A stretch of 64,000 nt of DNA from UBA2160 sp964588665 (GCA_964588665.1 CAZPQQ010000010.1:1-64000), one strand, 5' to 3'. Shown: positions 16,623 to 26,123, counted from the first letter of the stretch. Made by a program: numbers and translations. Notes: generated from the sequence alone by a model not told the origin.

Positions 16623-17036
16623 ATGACGACGAAGTTTGACCTCGAAGCGCTGTATTCAGAACCCAATCTCGGCGTTCTGGCCACGGTTAACCCCGACGGA
16701 CAGGCGCACGGCATGCCGATCTGGTACCTCTACGAAAACGGAGTGTTCCTCATCAGCGCGGGCCGAAAGGCGCAGAAGGTCCGCAACATCGAACGACAGG
16801 GCAAGGCGACTCTGATCATCGACCGGCGCGACCTGCCGTACCACGCCGCCATGATTCAGGGCCGAGCCGAGATCGGCCCCGGGCTCGACGACGCTGCCCG
16901 GCTTCGCCTCGCAACGCGCTACCTCGGCGAAGAGCGAGGCCGCGCGTACAGCGCCAACTCGTCCGGCTCCGACTCCGCAACGATCACTCTGCACCCTGAC
17001 AAGGTGATCGAGTACACGGGAACGGCAGGAAACTAG
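16623..17036 (+). CDS. PPOX-class (pyridoxamine-phosphate-oxidase-like) flavin/F420-fold protein
   Basis: A 137-residue split-barrel protein of the pyridoxamine 5'-phosphate oxidase-like superfamily, binding FMN or F420. Typical elements are LGVLATVNPDGQAHGMPIWY (strands 1-2), AQKVRNIERQGKATLIID and MIQGRAEIG. The size is right for the small F420-dependent branch, as common in actinobacteria and Chloroflexota, but cofactor choice cannot be read from sequence alone. The start at 16623 is preceded by GGGGAG. It is a single-gene unit with its own promoter and faces the zinc-ribbon/PfkB operon across a repeat pair. Confidence 0.85.
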   Translation: MTTKFDLEALYSEPNLGVLATVNPDGQAHGMPIWYLYENGVFLISAGRKAQKVRNIERQGKATLIIDRRDLPYHAAMIQGRAEIGPGLDDAARLRLATRYLGEERGRAYSANSSGSDSATITLHPDKVIEYTGTAGN

Positions 17037-17098
17037 CCTTTGGCCGGCGCCAACCCCGGATTTGACGGTTGTCTTGGATTCCAACCTGCGCGACTATT

Positions 17099-17252
17099 CG
17101 TAGGGGAGGGTTTCAAACCCTCCCGCGGGTTCACGCCTAGAAACACCGTCCGACATTTCTGATCAGCATCTCAAGACGACGGAAGCTGCGCTCGCGATAC
17201 GGCGCTGATACCACGGCGAAGGCATCGGGAGGGTTTGAAACCCTCCCCTACG
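17099..17252. repeat. paired inverted palindromic repeat, copy 2
   Basis: The left unit begins CGTAGGGGAGGG at 17099; the right unit in opposite orientation ends CCCTCCCCTACG at 17252. Both units keep the full GGGAGGGTTT/AAACCCTCCC palindrome. The spacer (about 97 bp) is unrelated to that of copies 1 and 3. The element occupies the gap between two convergent genes (62 bp after PPOX, 34 bp from the zinc-ribbon stop), a position where its hairpins could terminate transcription from both sides. Confidence 0.92.
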
Positions 17253-17286
17253 GCTGTGCTGTCGATGCATTCAGCCAGGCACGCGG

Positions 17287-17472
17287 TTAATCTTCGTCAG
17301 GCGTGATCTTGGCGATGAGTTGCTCTGCCCATTCGCGGAGAATGTCGTCGAGGTCGGCGCCGCAGCGGGGGCATTCGACATCGCCGACCCGATATCTCAT
17401 GCCGCAGCCGGAGCATGGCATCATGCTGTCGAGACTGTTGATCGCCGCCTGAATCCGCTCTTCATTCGTCAT
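17287..17472 (-). CDS. 61-residue zinc-ribbon peptide
   Basis: A small protein with two CxxC knuckles (MPCSGCGMRYRVGDVECPRCGADL, cysteines about 20, 23, 35 and 38) flanked by helices NEERIQAAINSLDSM and LDDILREWAEQLIAKI. It follows the PfkB kinase stop by 3 bases, so it is almost surely in the same operon. No function can be assigned. Zinc ribbons this small may act as protein-interaction or nucleic-acid-binding modules. Confidence 0.72.
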   Translation of the reverse strand: MTNEERIQAAINSLDSMMPCSGCGMRYRVGDVECPRCGADLDDILREWAEQLIAKITPDED

Positions 17473-17475
17473 CGG

Positions 17476-18414
17476 TCACTCTCGTCGGAACTTTTCGAGA
17501 ACCGCGAACACCTCGTCGCGATGCGGCATGCCGGTTAGCGCGCCGCGGCCCCGAAGTTTGAGTCCGGCCGTCACCGTACCGAGCCGCGCGGCGTCGCCGA
17601 GATCCATTCCGGACAACACGCCGTGGAGGAACCCGCCCTTGAAGGCGTCACCGGCGGCGGTCGTGTCGATTGGGCCGTCATGTCGGTACGCGGGCACGTC
17701 GATTACGCCGTCCTCGGAGCCGATCACCACGCCCAGTTCGCCTCGGGTCACGGCCACGACCGGGACGCCCTTGTCTCGGAAATATCGGACCGTCTCGTGC
17801 GCGTCGTCCGTGCCCAGGAGTACGCTGGAGTCGGCCGGCGCGCCGGGGAGCATGTAGTCGACGTACGGCAGGACTTCTTCCATGGCTTCGCGGGCCTCGT
17901 CGTGGCTCCAGAGCTGGTGGCGGTAGTTGGGATCGTACGAAACCGCCACGCCTTTGTCTTTGCCGATCTGCGCAGCCTTCAGCACCGTCGCTCTCGCGCT
18001 TGACGAGATCGCCTGAGTGATCCCACTGAGATGCTGAATCTTGGCGGCGCCTATGTACTCGGAATCGAGATCGTCCGGATGCATCGTGCTCGGGGCGCTG
18101 CCCTTGCGATAGTAAACGAACTCGCGCTCTCCGCCTGGCAGCAGGGCCACGAAGTGCATCGCATTGAATCCGGGGACGGTCTTTACCGCCGTCGTATCGA
18201 TGCCCTCGTTCTTCCACGTGTTCAGCAGATAGCCCGCGAAGGCGTCGTCGCCGAGCCTGGTGATGTAGCCGGTGCTGGTTCCCAGACGTTGGGCGGCCAC
18301 CAGCAGGTTGAAGCTGTCCCCCGCCAGTGAACGCGTGAACGTGTCCGCTTCCTCGATCGGTTGGTCCGAGAACAGCTCGACCATGCACTCGCCGATGCTC
18401 AACAGGTCAGGCAT
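17476..18414 (-). CDS. PfkB-family carbohydrate kinase, probable 2-keto-3-deoxygluconate kinase
   Basis: A 312-residue ribokinase-family sugar kinase. The N-terminal GECMVEL and AGDSFNLLVAAQRLG match 2-keto-3-deoxygluconate kinases. The C-terminal ATP/anion-hole motif is IDTTAAGDAFKGGF, with the catalytic base Asp256. It would phosphorylate the 2-keto-3-deoxy acids made by the enolase- and IlvD-type dehydratases. AAGGA lies upstream of the ATG. It is the fourth gene of a leftward operon (LLM, NHL, SMP-30, PfkB, zinc ribbon), and its position directly after a lactonase strongly supports a sugar-acid role. Other PfkB substrates (fructose, ribose) are possible. Confidence 0.85.
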   Translation of the reverse strand: MPDLLSIGECMVELFSDQPIEEADTFTRSLAGDSFNLLVAAQRLGTSTGYITRLGDDAFAGYLLNTWKNEGIDTTAVKTVPGFNAMHFVALLPGGEREFVYYRKGSAPSTMHPDDLDSEYIGAAKIQHLSGITQAISSSARATVLKAAQIGKDKGVAVSYDPNYRHQLWSHDEAREAMEEVLPYVDYMLPGAPADSSVLLGTDDAHETVRYFRDKGVPVVAVTRGELGVVIGSEDGVIDVPAYRHDGPIDTTAAGDAFKGGFLHGVLSGMDLGDAARLGTVTAGLKLRGRGALTGMPHRDEVFAVLEKFRRE

Positions 18415-18438
18415 CAGGGCCGTCCTTCACTGGCGCGC

Positions 18439-19302
18439 TCAATCGTTGGTCGGTATCCGTGTGCCGGCAGTCTTCATTTCGAGACTGTACACAGAGGTCC
18501 GCGCGGTGAATAGCATCGTCTTGTTGTACGGCCCGCCCCAGGCGCAGTTTGCGGGAAGCTCCGGCAGGCGAATGGTCCCGATATGGGCGCCGTCGGGACC
18601 GAATACCCAATGGCCGCCCGGTCCGGTGCAGTACACCCTACCCTCCACGTCCACCTTCATGCCGTCCGGGACACCGTCTGGATTGTCTGACTGGAATTCC
18701 GCGAACAGGCGGCCACCCGAGACCGACCCGTCGGCGGCGACGTCGAACGCTCTGATCTCCATGGCCGCCCGGGTGTTGGCGACGTACAGCGTGGTCTCGT
18801 CAGGCGAGAACGCAAGACCGTTGGGCAGTTCGAAGTCGTCGATCAGCAACGACACGCTGCCGTCCGGTGACACCGAGTAGACGCCGTTGACGTCGATCTC
18901 GCGTTCGGGCGCATCGAGTCTGCCGCCGGGGTCGGTGAAGTAGAGCATGCCGTCGGAGCGGGTTATGACGTCGTTGGGGCGGTTGAGACGTTTGCCGTCG
19001 TACCGATCGGCCACGACCGTGATCGAGCCGTCCGCCTCTCTTCGGGTCACTCGACGGGCACCGCCTTCGCACATGATCAGGCGTCCTTCTAGGTCGAACG
19101 TGAGGCCGTTGGATTCGTTGCTGTCCTCGCGCTCGTGCACCGGCTGTCCGCCCGGCGCCAGTCGGATGATGAGGCTCTGTCGGATGTCCACGAACAGCCA
19201 GTAGCCGTCAGGGTGCCACAACGGCCCCTCGGTGAAGACGAACCTGGTAGCGAGCTGCCGGGGCTCCGACCCCTCGACGATGTCAGATAAGTTGTCGACC
19301 AT
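18439..19302 (-). CDS. SMP-30/gluconolactonase-family lactonase
   Basis: A 287-residue six-bladed beta-propeller of the SMP-30/gluconolactonase/LRE family, which hydrolyses sugar lactones using a divalent metal. The four expected ligands are present: Glu25 (FTEGPLWHPDG), Asn110 (LNRPNDVI), Asn161 (LPNGLAFSPD) and Asp213 (VPDGMKVD). Length is standard. GGAGGAG precedes the ATG. Located between an NHL propeller and a sugar-acid kinase, it likely opens an aldonolactone so that the acid can be dehydrated and phosphorylated. No signal peptide, so cytoplasmic. Confidence 0.9.
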   Translation of the reverse strand: MVDNLSDIVEGSEPRQLATRFVFTEGPLWHPDGYWLFVDIRQSLIIRLAPGGQPVHEREDSNESNGLTFDLEGRLIMCEGGARRVTRREADGSITVVADRYDGKRLNRPNDVITRSDGMLYFTDPGGRLDAPEREIDVNGVYSVSPDGSVSLLIDDFELPNGLAFSPDETTLYVANTRAAMEIRAFDVAADGSVSGGRLFAEFQSDNPDGVPDGMKVDVEGRVYCTGPGGHWVFGPDGAHIGTIRLPELPANCAWGGPYNKTMLFTARTSVYSLEMKTAGTRIPTND

Positions 19303-19318
19303 GTTCTCCTCCGGAATT

Positions 19319-20227
19319 CTAGACGCGGATGTACTTGACCAGCCGTCGGCCTTCGCCGCCGGGCACGGGTTGAACGAAATAGATGCTGCCTTCTGAGTCC
19401 ACCGCGGCCCCGTGGCAGCTACGGTACTCCGGGCCGCCCCATCGAGCCAGCGTCTCGCCGTCCAACGTCAGGATGCTGAAGAAGCCGCCGTTGTGCTCGG
19501 CGACGTACACGATGTCGTCGTCATCGACGTATACAACGGCCGGACCCTCGAGTTCGACCGGCCACTGCTCCAGGAAGTCGCCTTTCTGCGAAAACGCCTG
19601 GATGCGGTCGTTCTCACGGTCCGCGACCAGCACACGGTCCCTGGAGTCGATCCAGACGCCGTGCGGCAGCATGAATTGGCCGGGTCCGGAGCCTGGCTGG
19701 CCCCAGGACATCAGATGCTCGCCTCCGGGCGTGAATTTGTGCACCTGGCAGTTGGCGTAGCCGTCGGCCACGAATATCTCGCCGGACGGTCCCACTGCGA
19801 TGCCCGCGGGCATGTTGAACGGACCGCCCGGGTGGGTCACCTCCCGGTAGCCTGCCGAACTGAAAACGGAGTTGTCGGCGCCGGTGTCGGACCGATAGCC
19901 TTTCTTGCCAAGAGAAAGCAACGGCTCGCCTTTGGAGGTGAACTTAAGGACCTGTCCGCCGTTTCGGTCGACGATCCATATGTTGTCCTGGCGGTCGGCG
20001 TAGATAGCGTGCGGGAAGGCGAAATCCGTCTCACCCCAGTCCGACACGCGTGTGCCGTTCTTGTCGAATACGATCACGCCGCGACTGCCGCGATTGAAAC
20101 CGTAGACTCGATCCTGCGAGTCTACGGTCACGGCAGCCATGGGCGCATTCAAGCCCTCTGGGACCTTGGCCCAATTCGGCACGACCTCGTAGGTGTGCGA
20201 CCCTGAACCAACTCGTTGAGCGCTCAT
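19319..20227 (-). CDS. NHL-repeat six-bladed beta-propeller protein
   Basis: A 302-residue protein built of NHL repeats, each with the pattern DSxDRVYxxDRxxxxVxxFxxxG. Clear blades include TVDSQDRVYGFNRG, YADRQDNIWIVDRN, GPSGEIFVADGYANCQVHKF, WIDSRDRVLVADRENDRIQAF and VDDDDIVYVAEHN. It resembles the propeller of peptidyl-alpha-hydroxyglycine alpha-amidating lyase-like proteins in environmental bacteria, but the true activity is unknown. AGGAG lies before the ATG. No signal peptide. Adjacent to the lactonase in the same operon, it may be another lactonase-like or ligand-binding propeller. Confidence 0.85.
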   Translation of the reverse strand: MSAQRVGSGSHTYEVVPNWAKVPEGLNAPMAAVTVDSQDRVYGFNRGSRGVIVFDKNGTRVSDWGETDFAFPHAIYADRQDNIWIVDRNGGQVLKFTSKGEPLLSLGKKGYRSDTGADNSVFSSAGYREVTHPGGPFNMPAGIAVGPSGEIFVADGYANCQVHKFTPGGEHLMSWGQPGSGPGQFMLPHGVWIDSRDRVLVADRENDRIQAFSQKGDFLEQWPVELEGPAVVYVDDDDIVYVAEHNGGFFSILTLDGETLARWGGPEYRSCHGAAVDSEGSIYFVQPVPGGEGRRLVKYIRV

Positions 20228-20314
20228 TGCCCGGCTCCTGTGATTGTTGCCAGCGTTGGAATTGGTAGGCTTGGACCGCCTAAGGCGGTCCAGAGCACAA
20301 GCGAGCCTTCAGCT

Positions 20315-21370
20315 TCACGCCGCAGCCACCTTATCGGGACTGCATGCGGTCATGACCGCCCTGACCGAATCGATGTTCGGCCTGGCGGCTACGACTCGGA
20401 CGATTGACGTGTCCAGTCCTTGCGACAGGCGTTTGAAATGCGCCGCCGCGCCGTCCGCCTTGCCGAAGTAGCCTACCGCCAACAGCAAGTCGGCGGGGAA
20501 CGCGGCCGCGATTTCGTCAGCCGAGGCGCCGCGAGTCCGCATCTCGTCCAGCTCCGCCAGTTGCTCGGTGTAGCCCATGCGCTCGAAATGGCCGCGGTAC
20601 CCGAGTTGACGTTCGCGCTCCGTCGGCACAGTCTGGCCCAGCGCGTAGTTCATCGTCGCTTTAGCCAGAGCGATCCGTGCCGCGTCGACGTCGTCGTCCA
20701 CGCAGATGCGAATGTATTCGGTCACATTGATCTCGGAAGGCTGACGACCGGCTTTTGCCGCTCCGTCGGCGACGCGCTCCCGGCTCCAGGCGATCTGCTC
20801 CGGAGTGCACCAGTTCAGCGACGCTCCGTCGGCGAGCTCGCCGGCGAGTTCCAGCATCCGTGGTCCCAGGGCGCCGAGGTACACCGGTGTCTTGGGAGCG
20901 GGTGAAATGCCAAGCGACATTCCGCGAAGGGTAACCGTCTCCCCTTCGTAATTCACCTCTTCCCCGTTAACCAGTCCCCTGACAACTGTCACGTAGTCGC
21001 GCATCAAGGCGAGTGTAGACAGCTGGCCGAGGCCCACCACACGCCTGGACTTTGGCCTGTATGACGCGCCGGAACCGATGCCCATGACGAACTTGCCGCC
21101 GGTGATCTGGCTGACCGTTCCGCCTTCCATGGCAAACGACAGCGGAGTGCGGTACATGACTGGCGAGACGCCGATCCCGGTACCGAGACCCTCCGAGACC
21201 GTCGCTCTCGTCGCCTGCCAACGCTGGACGCACAGGTGGAACGAATCGACCCCGTTGCCCTCCGGCGTCCATATGCTTTCATACCCTAGTTTGGCCGACT
21301 CGTCGGACAGCTCTGTTTGATCTGCCCACGTCATACCCAACGACGCATCAAGCCCGATCCCTATCTCCAT
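20315..21370 (-). CDS. LLM-class (luciferase-like) flavin/F420-dependent oxidoreductase
   Basis: A 351-residue luciferase-like TIM-barrel protein of the F420/FMN-dependent oxidoreductase type. Landmarks are SAKLGYESIWTPEGNG near the N-terminus, SQITGGKFVMGIGSG, VRGLVNGEEVNYEGE, TPVYLGALGPRMLELAGELADG and ARIALAKATMNYALG. It resembles methylenetetrahydromethanopterin reductase-like proteins; the substrate cannot be inferred. It is the first gene of the leftward operon ending in the PfkB kinase and zinc ribbon, behind a strong promoter at 21415-21443. GAGGTGAGG precedes the ATG. Confidence 0.9.
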   Translation of the reverse strand: MEIGIGLDASLGMTWADQTELSDESAKLGYESIWTPEGNGVDSFHLCVQRWQATRATVSEGLGTGIGVSPVMYRTPLSFAMEGGTVSQITGGKFVMGIGSGASYRPKSRRVVGLGQLSTLALMRDYVTVVRGLVNGEEVNYEGETVTLRGMSLGISPAPKTPVYLGALGPRMLELAGELADGASLNWCTPEQIAWSRERVADGAAKAGRQPSEINVTEYIRICVDDDVDAARIALAKATMNYALGQTVPTERERQLGYRGHFERMGYTEQLAELDEMRTRGASADEIAAAFPADLLLAVGYFGKADGAAAHFKRLSQGLDTSIVRVVAARPNIDSVRAVMTACSPDKVAAA

Positions 21371-21414
21371 TGCCTCACCTCGGTCTCCATCGTAAATACT
21401 TGTTGACGAGCGGA

Positions 21415-21443
21415 ATTATATTTCGAGTGAGAGAGGGTGGCAA
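21415..21443 (-). promoter_or_regulatory. strong promoter of the LLM-NHL-SMP30-PfkB operon
   Basis: On the minus strand, TTGCCA (21443-21438), 17-base spacer, TATAAT (21420-21415). The -10 is perfect and the spacing ideal, about 45 bases before the ATG of the LLM gene. Confidence 0.8.
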
Positions 21444-21600
21444 GTCCGCCGCCAGCCCCGGCGTGACGTGTTTGGATTATTCGAAGCATTTGTTTCGGTC
21501 GAGAACTGAGCTTCGTGGCGCAACGATGTGCACCGCGAAACGGTTCAATGGCTCACGAGCACTGCTTCCAAGGCAACAGGATGCACGAGTTGAGCCGCGG

Positions 21601-21629
21601 TTGACGCGTTTGATGGTCGTTGTTAGACT
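21601..21629 (+). promoter_or_regulatory. promoter of the Ser/Thr kinase gene
   Basis: TTGACG (21601-21606), 17-base spacer, TAGACT (21624-21629), 35 bases before the start codon. The hexamers are identical to those upstream of the PPOX gene. Confidence 0.7.
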
Positions 21630-21664
21630 CGCGTCACCTTTCACCACGGAGGCCCACCTTTTAG

Positions 21665-24600
21665 ATGCTTTGCCCGAGTTGCCAACGCGAAAACGCCGAC
21701 GATGCAGCTTTTTGCAACGGATGCGGCGCCCGCTTCCATCTGGCGTGTCCCAAATGCCAGAGAGTCAACGTTCCCGACGCCAGCTTCTGCAACGGTTGCG
21801 GGACGCGTTTGATCGAACACCCGTCGACCGACGCCGACAGCGCTCCCGGCGTCGGCGCCTCAACGGAGCCCTCGACGACCGAACAACCCGCGTCATTCGC
21901 CGACGGCCGCTACGTCGTCAGTCGGTTCCTGGGCGAGGGCGGCAAGAAGCTGGTCTATCTGGCCCACGACGAGCTGCTGGACCGCGACGTCGCGTTCGCG
22001 CTGATAAAGACCGAGGGCCTCAACGATGCGTCCCGCCAGCGCATCTCTCGTGAAGCGCAGGCCATGGGACGCCTCGGATCACATCCGCACATCGTGACTG
22101 CCTTCGACCTGGGCGAGCACCCTTCGACAAGCTCAGGGGGGGCTCCTCCGCCCGGGCAGGCGCTGCCGCAGCCCTTCATGGTCACTGAGCTCATGGGCGG
22201 CGGCGACGTCGAGGCCATCGTAGAGGACGCGCCTGAGCACCGGCTGCCGATGGAGCAGGCCATCTCGATCGCCGTCGAAACCTGCCGTGGACTAGAGTTC
22301 GCGCACTCCAAGGGCATCGTTCACCGCGACCTCAAGCCCGGAAACGTCTGGCTCACAGCCGATGGGATCGCCAAGATCGGCGACTTCGGCTTGGCAGTTG
22401 CCACCGACCGCTCCCGTCTCACACAAGAAGGCATGATGGTCGGCACGGTTTCGTACATGCCCCCTGAGCAAGCGATGGGCGGCGAGGTCACACCTCGCGC
22501 CGACCTGTACTCGCTCGGAGCTATGCTCTACGAGATGGTCTGCGGCCGCCCGCCGTTCTTGGGCGACGACTCGGTGGCGATCATCGGCCAGCACATCAAC
22601 ACACCGCCTGTGGCGCCGACGTGGCACCGCTCTGACTGCCCACGGCCTCTTGACGCTCTCATCATGCGTCTGCTCGCCAAGGACCCGTCGGAAAGGCCGG
22701 ACAGCGCATCCGACGTGCTGGCGGCGCTGGAAGCCGTCGACACATCGTCATCAGAGCAGAGTGTCATCGAGCCTGGACAGTCGGTGAACGTCCTAGACTC
22801 GCTCGCAGGCGATGTGTTCGTTGGTCGCCAGCGGGAGATGGACCAGCTCAAGGCGGCGCTCGAGGACGCGCTTGGCGGTCGGGGGCGGATGGTCACCCTC
22901 GTGGGCGAGCCTGGCATCGGCAAGACTCGCACCGCGCAAGAGCTGGCGACTTACGCCGGACTCAGAGGCGCGCAGGTCCTGTGGGGCCGATGCTACGAGG
23001 AGCAGGGTGTCCCGCCCTACTGGCCGTGGGTGCAGGCCATCCGGGGTTACGTGAGAGAGCGGGATCCGGAGCGCCTTAGCTCCGAGATGGGTTCCGGCGC
23101 TGCTGCCATCGCCGAGATCGTATCCGACATACGGGAGAAGCTGCCGGGACTGCCAAAGCCTCCTCAGTTCGACGACCCTAAGTCGGCCAGATTCAGGCTT
23201 TTTGACTCGATCACGGCGTTCTTGCGAACGGCATCGCAGCATCAACCGCTGGTTTTGGTATTGGGCGACCTGCACTGGTCGGACAGACCTTCGCTCATGC
23301 TCATGCAGTTCCTGGTCAGAGAGCTATCGGGCGCCAGGCTGTTGCTGATCGGGACATACAGGGACATGGAGTTGAACCGCCGGCATCCTCTGGCCGAGGC
23401 ACTGGGCGATCTCACCCGTGAGCGGCTTTTCGAGCGTGTGCTGCTGCGCGGCCTCGACCACGCCGACGTGGGCAGGTTCGTAGAGATGGCGACAGGCATC
23501 AGTCCACCCGCGGGATTAGTCGATGCGGTGCATACTCAGACAGAGGGCAACCCACTGTTCGTGACAGAAGTCGTGCGCTTGCTTGTACAGGAAGGAGAAC
23601 TGGGCTCCGATGGTGCGGCCGAGAGGGACTCTTGGGAGGTGCGAATCCCCGAGGGAGTGAGGGAGGTGATCGGTCGCAGGCTCAACCGGCTATTGGCCCG
23701 GTGCAACGAGGTGCTGACCGTGGCTTCGGTCGTGGGCCGTGAGTTCGAGTTGAGACACGTGGACAAGTTGGTTGAAGACCTGACAGAGGACATGCTTCTC
23801 GATGTGCTGGAGGAGGGGTTGGGCGCCAGGGTGATCGAAGAGCTACCCTCAGCGGTTGGCCGCTACCAGTTCACCCATGCGCTGATACAGGAAACGCTAA
23901 CGAGCGAGCTGTCCCTGACGCGACGCGTGCGGCTCCACGCCCGAATCGCCGCGACCTTGGAGGATGTCTACGGCGCCAATGCCGCGCACCACGCGGCGGA
24001 GCTCGCTCACCACTTCGCCCAGGCGGAAGCGATGCCGGGGCCGGAGAAAATGATCGAATACGCGATACTCGCCGGCGAACGGGCTTTGGCCACTCACGCA
24101 TACGAACAGGCTCTGGCCCATTTCGAGCGGGCGCTGGCGGCCAAGGAAGAGGGGCCAATGGATGGGGACACAGCCGACGTTCTCTTTGGTCTGGGCCTCG
24201 CCCAAGCGGCTACCATTGAGAGGAGCCAGGCCCAAGAGGCGCGGGACCTCATTGAGCGAGCCTTCGACTACTACGTGGAGGTGGGGGACGCGATCCGGGC
24301 TGTGGCGGTGGCGCAGCAGCCGGTGGGGATCACGGCTTGGATCACGGGAAGGGCCGAGGTCGTGTCCCGCGCCCTGGAGTTGGTGACGCCCGACTCGCTG
24401 GATGCGGCCCGTCTCCTGTCCCAATACGGCTTCTCGCTCGGTTTTGAAACAGGAGACCACGAGCGGGTTGAGGAGGCGTTCGGCCGGGCGATCTCCATCG
24501 CGCAACGCGAGGGAGAGACGGCCCTGGAGGCTCGGACCCTCGCTTACTCAGGCTTTCTCGGTGCTAGTTTGATGGACTATGAGGGGTCTCTTGAGAGGTC

Positions 24601-25521
24601 TCTGAGTGCCATCGAGCTGACCCGGCGGTCCAGCGACCTTCAGGCCGAGGTGCGTGCCCGGATGGCAGCCGCCGCTTCCCTGATCGCTACGGGAGAACTG
24701 GATGAGGCCCGGCTGCACTCGACGGCGTTCATGGAAGTGGCTGAGAGTCTCCGCGATCGCCTGTGGCTTGCCCACGCGGCCTGGGTGCTGGGCACTCTGT
24801 CGCGACTCGAAGGCGACTGGCAGGCGGCACAAGGCTTCTTTGACCGGGCAATCACAACGTTGTCCGACCACCATATTGCCCCGCGGGGAAAGCGCTGGCG
24901 TACTACGAGGTGGGCGAGTTCGAGGAGGGGGCCTCGAACATCGACACGCTCGGGGAGACGTTCCGTGCTGGCTCCATGCCAGCGGGTGATGGTTCTGTCT
25001 TGGCATTGACTGTGGCGCTGGCTTCGCGAATCACCGGCGCGGCCGACCGCCTCGACGTGGCGGAGAAGGCCGCGCTGGCGGCGCTGGCAGCTCCGTCGCC
25101 GCGGCACGACGGAACAATTCAGGCCCGGACAGGCCTGGCGCTCCTGGCTGTGCACCGGCAGGATGCTGAAGCCGCCGGGGAGCAGTATTCCGCTCTTGAG
25201 TCCCAGCAGGGCACTCTACTGCCGTTGGGCGCAATCTGCTTTGACTGCCGGCTCGGTCTTCTGGCCCACGCTACGGGCGAATTGGACAACGCGGCAGGCC
25301 ATTTCGAGGGTGCGTTAGCCTTCTGTCGCAAAGCGGGTTACCGCCCCGAGCTCGCCTGGTCCCTCTGCGACTACGCCGACATGCTGCTCGAACAAAGCGG
25401 CGACGGCGACCGCGAAGCCGCAACGACCATGCTTGACGAGTCGTTGCAGATATCCAGCGAACTGGGGATGCGACCGCTGATGGAGCGGGTGCTGTCACGG
25501 CGCGAAATACTGAAGGCATGA
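21665..25521 (+). pseudogene. zinc-ribbon/Ser-Thr kinase/AAA-ATPase/TPR regulator, one frameshift
   Basis: A very large signalling protein of about 1285 residues once a single frame break is repaired. Domains: two double-zinc-ribbon units at about 1-50 (CPSCQRENADDAAFCNGCG, CPKCQRVNVPDASFCNGCG). A protein kinase follows at about 83-360, with glycine loop FLGEGGKKLVYLAHD, HRDLKPGN near 219, DFGLA near 239 and PPEQAMGG. A STAND/AAA ATPase follows, with Walker A GEPGIGKT near 413 and Walker B LVLVLGDLHWSD near 529. The rest is a long TPR-like C-terminus. At 24885-24888 a GGGG run should be GGGGG; without it translation ends at 25009, whereas the other frame continues (GKALAYYEVGEFEEG) to 25521. 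The gene may be intact apart from a sequencing error. A 15-16-residue repeat-derived insertion sits in the kinase N-lobe (about residues 152-167). The stop overlaps the GNAT start by ATGA. Confidence 0.85.
22118..22170 (+). repeat. TTCGACAAGCTCA repeat inserted in-frame in the kinase gene
   Basis: CCCTTCGACAAGCTCAGGG at 22120-22138, followed by a GC-rich arm. It is the same family as the repeats at 11499-11525 and 11595-11639. It encodes PSTSSGGAPPPGQA between strands of the kinase N-lobe, just before QPFMVTELMGGGD, where family members have only a short turn. Confidence 0.8.
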
Positions 25522-26123
25522 CAACGCGCGACCCGACCGAAGGACAAGACGACAGACTGGCGGCCGAACAATACAGGCTGCTCGACGAAGCCGATCTCGA
25601 CGGCGTTCGGCTCTTCGATCGCAGCGACTACTCGGCGTCCAGCTACAAGGCGGTCGACGGCGAATTGGCGTTGACTCCGGAGTCGTTCGACCACCGGGGA
25701 TGGAACGATCGGCAGCGAGCGGGAATCGTCGCCGGTCTCAAAAAAAGCTACGCTGCGGGTGACGTCTTCTTCGGCGCGTTCGATGGCGAAACGCTCGTCG
25801 GGATCTGCGGCATCGAGAACAAGTGGCGGGGAAGCCGAGGCAGCACCCTCAACCTCGGTCCGCTGTGGGTCACCAAGAGCAGCAGAGGACGAGGCGTCGG
25901 CCGGAAGCTCGTCGAATTGTCTATGGAGAAGGCGGCCGCAATGGGAGCGGGCCGCCTGTACGTCTCGGCAGCGCACTCGGTGAACACCGTGCGTTTCTGG
26001 CTGGGCGTCGGTTGCACGTTGACCGACGAGATCGACGAGGAGCTGTTCCGCCTCGAGCCAGCCGACATCCACATGGAACTGATGCTGGCGCCAAACGACA
26101 AACCCGCTTCGGACCACGAATAA
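25518..26123 (+). CDS. GNAT-family N-acetyltransferase
   Basis: A 201-residue GCN5-like acetyltransferase. The acetyl-CoA loop is KSSRGRGVGRKLVELSMEKA (about 118-137), and ARLYVSAAHSVNTVRFWLGVG follows in the usual place (written AGRLYVSAAHS in the protein). Its ATG start overlaps the kinase-gene stop (ATGA), indicating translational coupling. A kinase/STAND regulator coupled to an acetyltransferase suggests a shared regulatory or self-modifying role, but this is speculation. No clear Shine-Dalgarno other than the end of the upstream gene. Confidence 0.85.
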   Translation: MTTRDPTEGQDDRLAAEQYRLLDEADLDGVRLFDRSDYSASSYKAVDGELALTPESFDHRGWNDRQRAGIVAGLKKSYAAGDVFFGAFDGETLVGICGIENKWRGSRGSTLNLGPLWVTKSSRGRGVGRKLVELSMEKAAAMGAGRLYVSAAHSVNTVRFWLGVGCTLTDEIDEELFRLEPADIHMELMLAPNDKPASDHE

